Assembly: GCA_019426215.1 (NCBI GenBank)
Contig: CM033408.1
Location: forward strand, 5,645,077-5,709,076
DNA length: 64,000 nucleotides
Direction: 5' to 3'
DNA from: Buddleja alternifolia
Taxonomy: Eukaryota > Streptophyta > Magnoliopsida > Lamiales > Scrophulariaceae
Under the pieces are notes generated by a model. It saw nothing but the letters and a program-made list of their open reading frames with translations. It was not told the origin of the DNA and did not search any database. Positions 58,501-64,000 of the stretch are shown one piece after another (position 1 is the first letter of the stretch; every line of letters starts with the position of its first letter). Both the position numbers and the translations under genes were made by a program.

Positions 58501-60837
58501 GGTGGGGATAGTTTTAAGGTTATTACTTATTACCTTTGTTCTTCGCTCCTTCTGGATTTTGTTTGATATTTTGATAAAACTTAAGAAAATAGAACTTTTT
58601 TTGTGTTGTATTATTTTCCTAAAAACTAGTAGTAATATACCATTAACAATTGAAAAAGAGTAAAAAATAATAACTTTGATCTATCAAATGATTTTTGTAT
58701 GACATATATAAGTTATAAATTTAGATTCTTTATTTCTCTTGGTTCTCTTGCTTTCTCTCTCCTCTCGCGTATCAAATACATTATCTTCTTTCTCCATCCT
58801 TTTCCTCATCATACTGTAGTGTGGTTTAAATCTTTTTCTCCTAATTGTTTTCATTTTTGATTAGTTGATTTAAGCATTTTTTTTGGCACATGCATTGAAT
58901 ATAATTCCTGTAACTGAAATTTATGGTTAAATGCATCAGCTGTAATTAAGATTCAAAGATATAACATTAAAACTAATGAATTCATCTTACATTTACTCTT
59001 CATAAAACAATATGATAAAGTAATGTTTTCTCATGTCATGATAAAAAGAAGTTGATCATCTCCCACCTTTGAGGTATCTACCATTGACTTGTAATCCCCC
59101 GAAATATGAATTTTTGACATACAACCCATTTTGTTGGATTGATCATTGGATCAAAAGCTAGAAAAGTGTCCAATGTTGATAATTTTGCCCTTATTCATGA
59201 AAAAGATGTCTCCAAAAAAACACTTCGTGAGGGATACGGACAAAACATTGACACACGTCCTACAAGCCAAATGACCTATTCAAAAATTAAATATTAACAA
59301 AGAATTTTTTCCACCGAATCCAGATTCGACACCGACACAACATATACACTGCATTGGATACGGAAAATAGCATATCTGGCTTGCTTCGAACAAAGCGCGT
59401 CTTTTTTTCATAATTTATAAAATTTAGGGGTAAAAGTTAATCAACATAATGTTTTTGTATAATCTAAAAAAAGATTCAAATAATAAAAAAATAAATAGCG
59501 TTACAACCTTATCTAAATTGACTTTCTTTCTTTTTTTTTTTCCACGGTTATATTAATATTTTTTGGAAACATAATGACACGGAATCCTTAACAAACACTT
59601 GATACAATCATGAATGTGTATAAATTTCTCTTTAACATGCATCAGTATTTCTATAAGTGTTACGTACATACAAGTATATACCTATATGTGTATAATTATA
59701 TTATGTATATAATTTATAAATGACAATTGTTTTCAAACCGTGTCATGTCTAGAATTATTCATCGATCTCCATATTGTACCATATTTGTGTTGGTATATGT
59801 CATCGGCTAAATACCTCTATTTCAGAGAGTGTCAAGAGACATGGCATCTTTTGGTTCGCATTATTTAATTGGAACCACTTTGGGTAAAGTACTAGCTAGT
59901 ATATTTTCTTTTTTAACACACTGGAGATCTCAATTCTTGAAAGGTGTTAACTATCTGGACAAAAATAATTGAAATCAATGTTCATGAATTTGCTCAAGAG
60001 ATTTTGTATTCAATTCTCACCTAGAACGAAATTATTTTAAGCAAAATCCAAAGAAAAGATTTATTCACTTAACAACGAGTCTAGTAGTCCACAACTCCCG
60101 ATGCCACCTAACGTAGACAATAACAACCATAACCATCTATATATGATATCGCTACCCCTGTGATTGACCCTTTCATGATTCATGGAGAGTTTGCGAATTT
60201 CCGATTACGAAACAATCACAATAAACCATATATGACGAACTCATACGGATCTCACCAAATTAATAATTGTGATTGAATCCCATTATATTACAATCATATG
60301 ATTAGTTGATAGAGCGAAAGCGACAAAGTTTGAAGCATTTGAAGAACGCACCTTCAGCTTCAATGAAATACGAGAAAACTCGAATACGTGTAAACACAAA
60401 AGAAAGTGTTGCTCATATGTAATAAGGTTAAATACAGTTTGCACCTTTGAAGTATATGTGTTGCGTACGTCAAATTAAATACCTCCCTAAAGTTTCAAAA
60501 TATAAACCATCAATTACCCCTTTGTTGTTAATCAAATATTTTAGTGGGCAAAATCACTCTTCAACTCATTACTCAATTTAATTCTCGAGTATGATAGTTA
60601 CATCAACTACTCTCTAATTCTATACATTGAAATTCAAGACCAAACTTAAAGTAAACAAATTTCAAATCAAATTTGGGCTAAGACATTTATAAAAATGATA
60701 GGAAAATCAAACAAAATTTTAAATTTTAAATTTAAACTTCCTCTATTTTGATACTATACATATATATACATTGGACTATTTGTGAGTCAACTTAATCATT
60801 TATTTTTAGTACAATTTAATTTATATTTTCAACATAA
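58501..60837. other. Intergenic, nothing recognised
   Basis: AT-rich, with scattered frames under 70 codons. No domain, element end or RNA gene found. Confidence 0.55.
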
Positions 60838-60846
60838 TTGAATTAA

Positions 60847-61130
60847 GGGATAGTTGCATATCATACCACTGTGAAATACAAAACTTGCACACATTCCCAT
60901 TGTATTAAAAAAATAACCTGAAATGCCCCTATGTTATTTTTAATTTGCAAAAATGGCCCAAACCCGCATCAAATACACCGTGTGTGAATACTACCTTCCG
61001 CGGATTTCTAACGGATTGAGCATTTCGTGCAGGGTTTTGAAAATTATAGGGGCATTTCAGACTATATTTTTAATATAGAGGGGATGTGTGCAAGTTTCGT
61101 GTTTCACAGGGTACGGAATTTAATTTTCCC
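60847..61130. mobile_element. 284-bp Mutator-like MITE
   Basis: Starts GGGATAGTTGCATATCATAC and ends TAATTTTCCC. The arms pair over about 85 bp, for example CTTGCACACATTCCC with GGGATGTGTGCAAG and TGAAATGCCCCTAT with ATAGGGGCATTTCA. Perfect 9-bp target duplication TTGAATTAA (60838-60846 and 61131-61139). No coding capacity. Confidence 0.93.
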
Positions 61131-61139
61131 TTGAATTAA

Positions 61140-64000
61140 TAATACTTATTGTTATTGTATATACTAAGATCTGAAATTCAGAATGAAAAAAAAGCTCGCC
61201 TTTTATACTAAAGAGAGCATAATTTCGAGATAAAGAAAACAAGTGAAACCAAATTTACGAAGTATTTTTTGATAAACTATGTAAGCCTTGCATTATCTTC
61301 AACCCATGTTGGGTACTATAATTTTTGCCCTTTGTTTCCTACTTGTAGTATACTTCAAATAAAACTATATACACAAAATATAAAGTTTGAGAAAAAGAAG
61401 TGCAATATAGCACATAAAAGAAAGAGTCTTGAAAACATAAAATACTCGAAAATAAGTAATTTCAAACTGTTATTGAGAACTTGTCATACTTTCTAATTTT
61501 GGTTTTATTTTCCTTTCTATATATAGAACACTTTATTATCCTCATTGAATTAATTGCTCCAAATTTGGTTTTAAATTTGTTTTAATTAAGTTAAATTTTG
61601 AAGTTAATATCGAGGTTAGGAATATCATACTTCAGTATAGGGTGCAAACTATAATGAATGAAGAGCACTTATTTTCAATAAAATATTACTATTAATTTTT
61701 CTCTTAATAATTTAGGAGGGTATTTGATGTAGACACCATACTGAATTCAGGCGTGAAAATTATATATATTTCACCCTATATAATAAGGCAAAAAAAAGTT
61801 CAAGTATTTAAATGACCTAATTCTGTCCTAGGTCAACAAGAAATGCGACATGAGCCTAAAATGAGTCAACTTAGAAAATCATGAACTTGGCCTAAATACT
61901 CAGTCAAATATGTGTTAAAATATTGAGATCAAAAGACCACTACGATAAATACTTTAAAAAAAAGGAAAATGTTTTAAACAACGAAAAATAATAATAAAAT
62001 ATCATTCCTGCAATTAGGACCTAAACATTTAAATTTCACAACGAACGACAGTTGTGAGGAGTCACATTAATTTATATCTAAATGATAAACGCTTGCATAT
62101 GTGAATCGACCAGTAATTAGTCCTCTTGGATCAAGAGTTACGACTATTTGAAATTTCAATGATAACCACAATTTTTTTAACTTGTGCCCATTCAATCGCT
62201 TTCTAAATGTATCCGCCTCTTGTTCTACACCAGATCCGAAGAAGGACCCTAAAAGTGTAATTGGTAATAAAGGCCTTAAAAGTACATTTGTCATTAAAAG
62301 GCCTTAAATGTAATTTGTCATTTCTTGTTTCCCATCACTTTCTGTGATGGGGTCAAGCACATTTTTTGTTGGGGTTCTTTCAAGTAGGATCACTCCACGC
62401 ATCAACATTCATAGACTAATTGGACTGCACAGTAAGGTGATTAAGCTCTTTTCTTACTGGCAGCATCTCTTTGGTAAACAAACCATCAATATCTCCTATG
62501 GAGATTGGTAATAAAGTCTTAAAGCAAAGCAATGATAGAGAGAAAGAAAAGTAGACGAGGACCATACCATTTTCTCCAAATCCCATTTTGCCGCTCTCAT
62601 TTAATCAATTACATTTTTTTTAAAAAAAATCGGTTTTATATATCATTCAATCGAAAGTTTCCAACACCTGGAACAATACAATTCATATTGACTCAAACGA
62701 TGTAGTAAGAACATCTGAAACACCAACTATCCCGTTCTTGAAGATAACAAATCTTAAAAACTCACAAACGAACACAAGAAAATTCTTGTGCAACTTCTAT
62801 TCAAGGAGAGAAAAAACTCACATTCGAGAGAGAAAGCAAACTCTCATATGTCATATGAGAGAGAAAATAAAATAATAAATAAAATATCTAAAACGCTATA
62901 TAAATTTAAAAACTTAAGTATCACTCGTCTTCATCTCGTCAGATTTGTCTCTATCTCTTTAGATCCATATCCGTCTCGTCAAATTTGAAGATGTGATGTA
63001 CAATTTAAAGAAGGGTGCTCCAACTCAATCCGCCGACGATGAAATAGAGAACTGCTTCACCAAGCCATCACCGGCGGAGAAAAATAGAAGAAAAAAGAAG
63101 GTTAGGATTTAGAGAGAGATGAGGCAAGAGAGAGTGAGAGGCGTCCTCTTATGCCGTATATTTAGTTAATTACATTATTAAGTTATACTTGTTTTAGAAT
63201 TAACCATTTTCTAATTAGCAAAAAAGGAAAAATTCATTATGTTCTTTGCACACAAAATGAAAAATGAGTGAAATTCATTTGTCTTGTAATTTTGTTAGTG
63301 AGATGAGTTTGGTTTGACCAAGTACAGATTAAAATTTCTCAAAAGATAACATTTACTTATAGAGGTTGCAGTTTGAATCTTCTATTGCAAATTGTGTTAC
63401 AATCTCTTATTATACTTTATATATGAATGTCATGTGTATAAAATATTTTCTTGAATATAAATTTATTATGGATTATATACACTTGTCGTGTAAGCATAAT
63501 ATGTAATACAAGATGCAACACTATTTTGCAATAGAAGATTTGATGTGTAGAGGTTGACTTTTATCCGTGCTAGCTATATTTCGCTGGGAGTTATAACACT
63601 TGATTTGTGATTCACAAAGTTCGTTAAAATATAAATTCAGGTGTATTACATCTACACCCCCGAGGTTACAAGGTTTAATTACAAAAAAAAAAAAATGTTT
63701 ACATATTTACACACAAACCAACTTGAGGTTGTGAAAAAATACAGAGGTACAAAGGAAAATGGTAAAAGCCTAATTTACCCTTAAAGATGTAAAAGGACAA
63801 AAACTACATAACAAAAAATTAAAACAATAATATGACAAGTGATGTCCCTACATTTTTATTGTTTTGACAAAGAATTTCTTATATTTACACCGAACTTCAA
63901 GATCTTTTAGTAACTACACCAAACTTTGAGAGATATACAAATTAATCACCTAACATTTATCTAAAAAAAAAAAATAGTAGTAAGTGTTACGTTTACCCAA
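61140..64000. other. Intergenic, nothing recognised
   Basis: AT-rich. Contains a tandem pair of about 27 bp (TAAAAGGCCTTAAA type, near 62266-62320). A possible end of another GGG/CCC-type MITE lies near 63640 (ACATCTACACCCCCGAGG). No supported gene. Confidence 0.5.

Noticed and set aside
62841..62861. Palindrome CTCTCATATG-T-CATATGAGAG
   Set aside because: Isolated 10-bp inverted repeat with no element, gene or second copy nearby; could be chance.
61269..62988. Frames at 61269-61496, 62067-62294 and 62788-62988
   Set aside because: Short, no domains, AT-driven composition, no splice structure linking them.

Overview
The window is nuclear DNA of a flowering plant, most likely a eudicot. It is AT-rich, has one ordinary intron-containing gene, and holds layered plant transposable elements (Ty3/gypsy Tat and Athila-like, Ty1/copia, hAT, Mutator-like, PIF/Harbinger) plus an endogenous caulimovirid. 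No bacterial features, CRISPR arrays, rRNA or tRNA genes were recognised. I could not name the species.

Layout. (1) 1250-8662, minus strand: a complete ten-exon SCAI (DUF3550/UPF0682) gene. The splice junctions can be placed by reading frame and give 612 codons. One intron has a GC donor. Its introns carry MITE-like insertions and a 100-bp tandem duplication. (2) 8773-25601: a head-to-tail duplication of an about 8.4-kb block, starting 111 bp upstream of the SCAI start codon. Each unit holds two hAT-type miniature elements, decayed caulimovirid sequence with its promoter and poly(A) signal, the left end of a Tat element, and part of an LTR from an element nested in that Tat. (3) 23028-39330: the Tat-lineage retrotransposon (558-bp LTRs, 5-bp target duplication CCTAC) inserted in the caulimovirid. 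Its gag is split by a 5.2-kb non-autonomous Athila-like element (target duplication CATGC), and it carries an antisense ORF near its 3' end. (4) 39336-41270, minus strand: protease, reverse transcriptase and RNase H of the caulimovirid, on the other side of the Tat. (5) 42240-48350: a decayed Ty1/copia element with one recognisable LTR, followed by a probable solo LTR. (6) 50343-51141: a Mutator-like MITE with a perfect 9-bp target duplication. (7) 51434-53229: a broken B3-domain (REM-type) gene, interrupted by a third hAT-type element with an 8-bp target duplication. (8) about 53290-58500: a PIF/Harbinger transposon with a Myb-like ORF1 and a DDE transposase ORF2, both broken; ORF1 is split by a probable solo LTR. 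(9) 58500-64000: gene-poor, with one clear 284-bp Mutator-like MITE.

Order of events read from the nesting: caulimovirid integration, Tat insertion, Athila-like insertion, then the tandem duplication. SCAI is the only gene here that looks intact. I saw no undescribed biological system with confidence. The most notable observations are the near-identical tandem duplication against the SCAI promoter, the datable nested stack inside a pararetrovirus, and three insertions whose target duplications exactly restore or explain the interrupted sequence.
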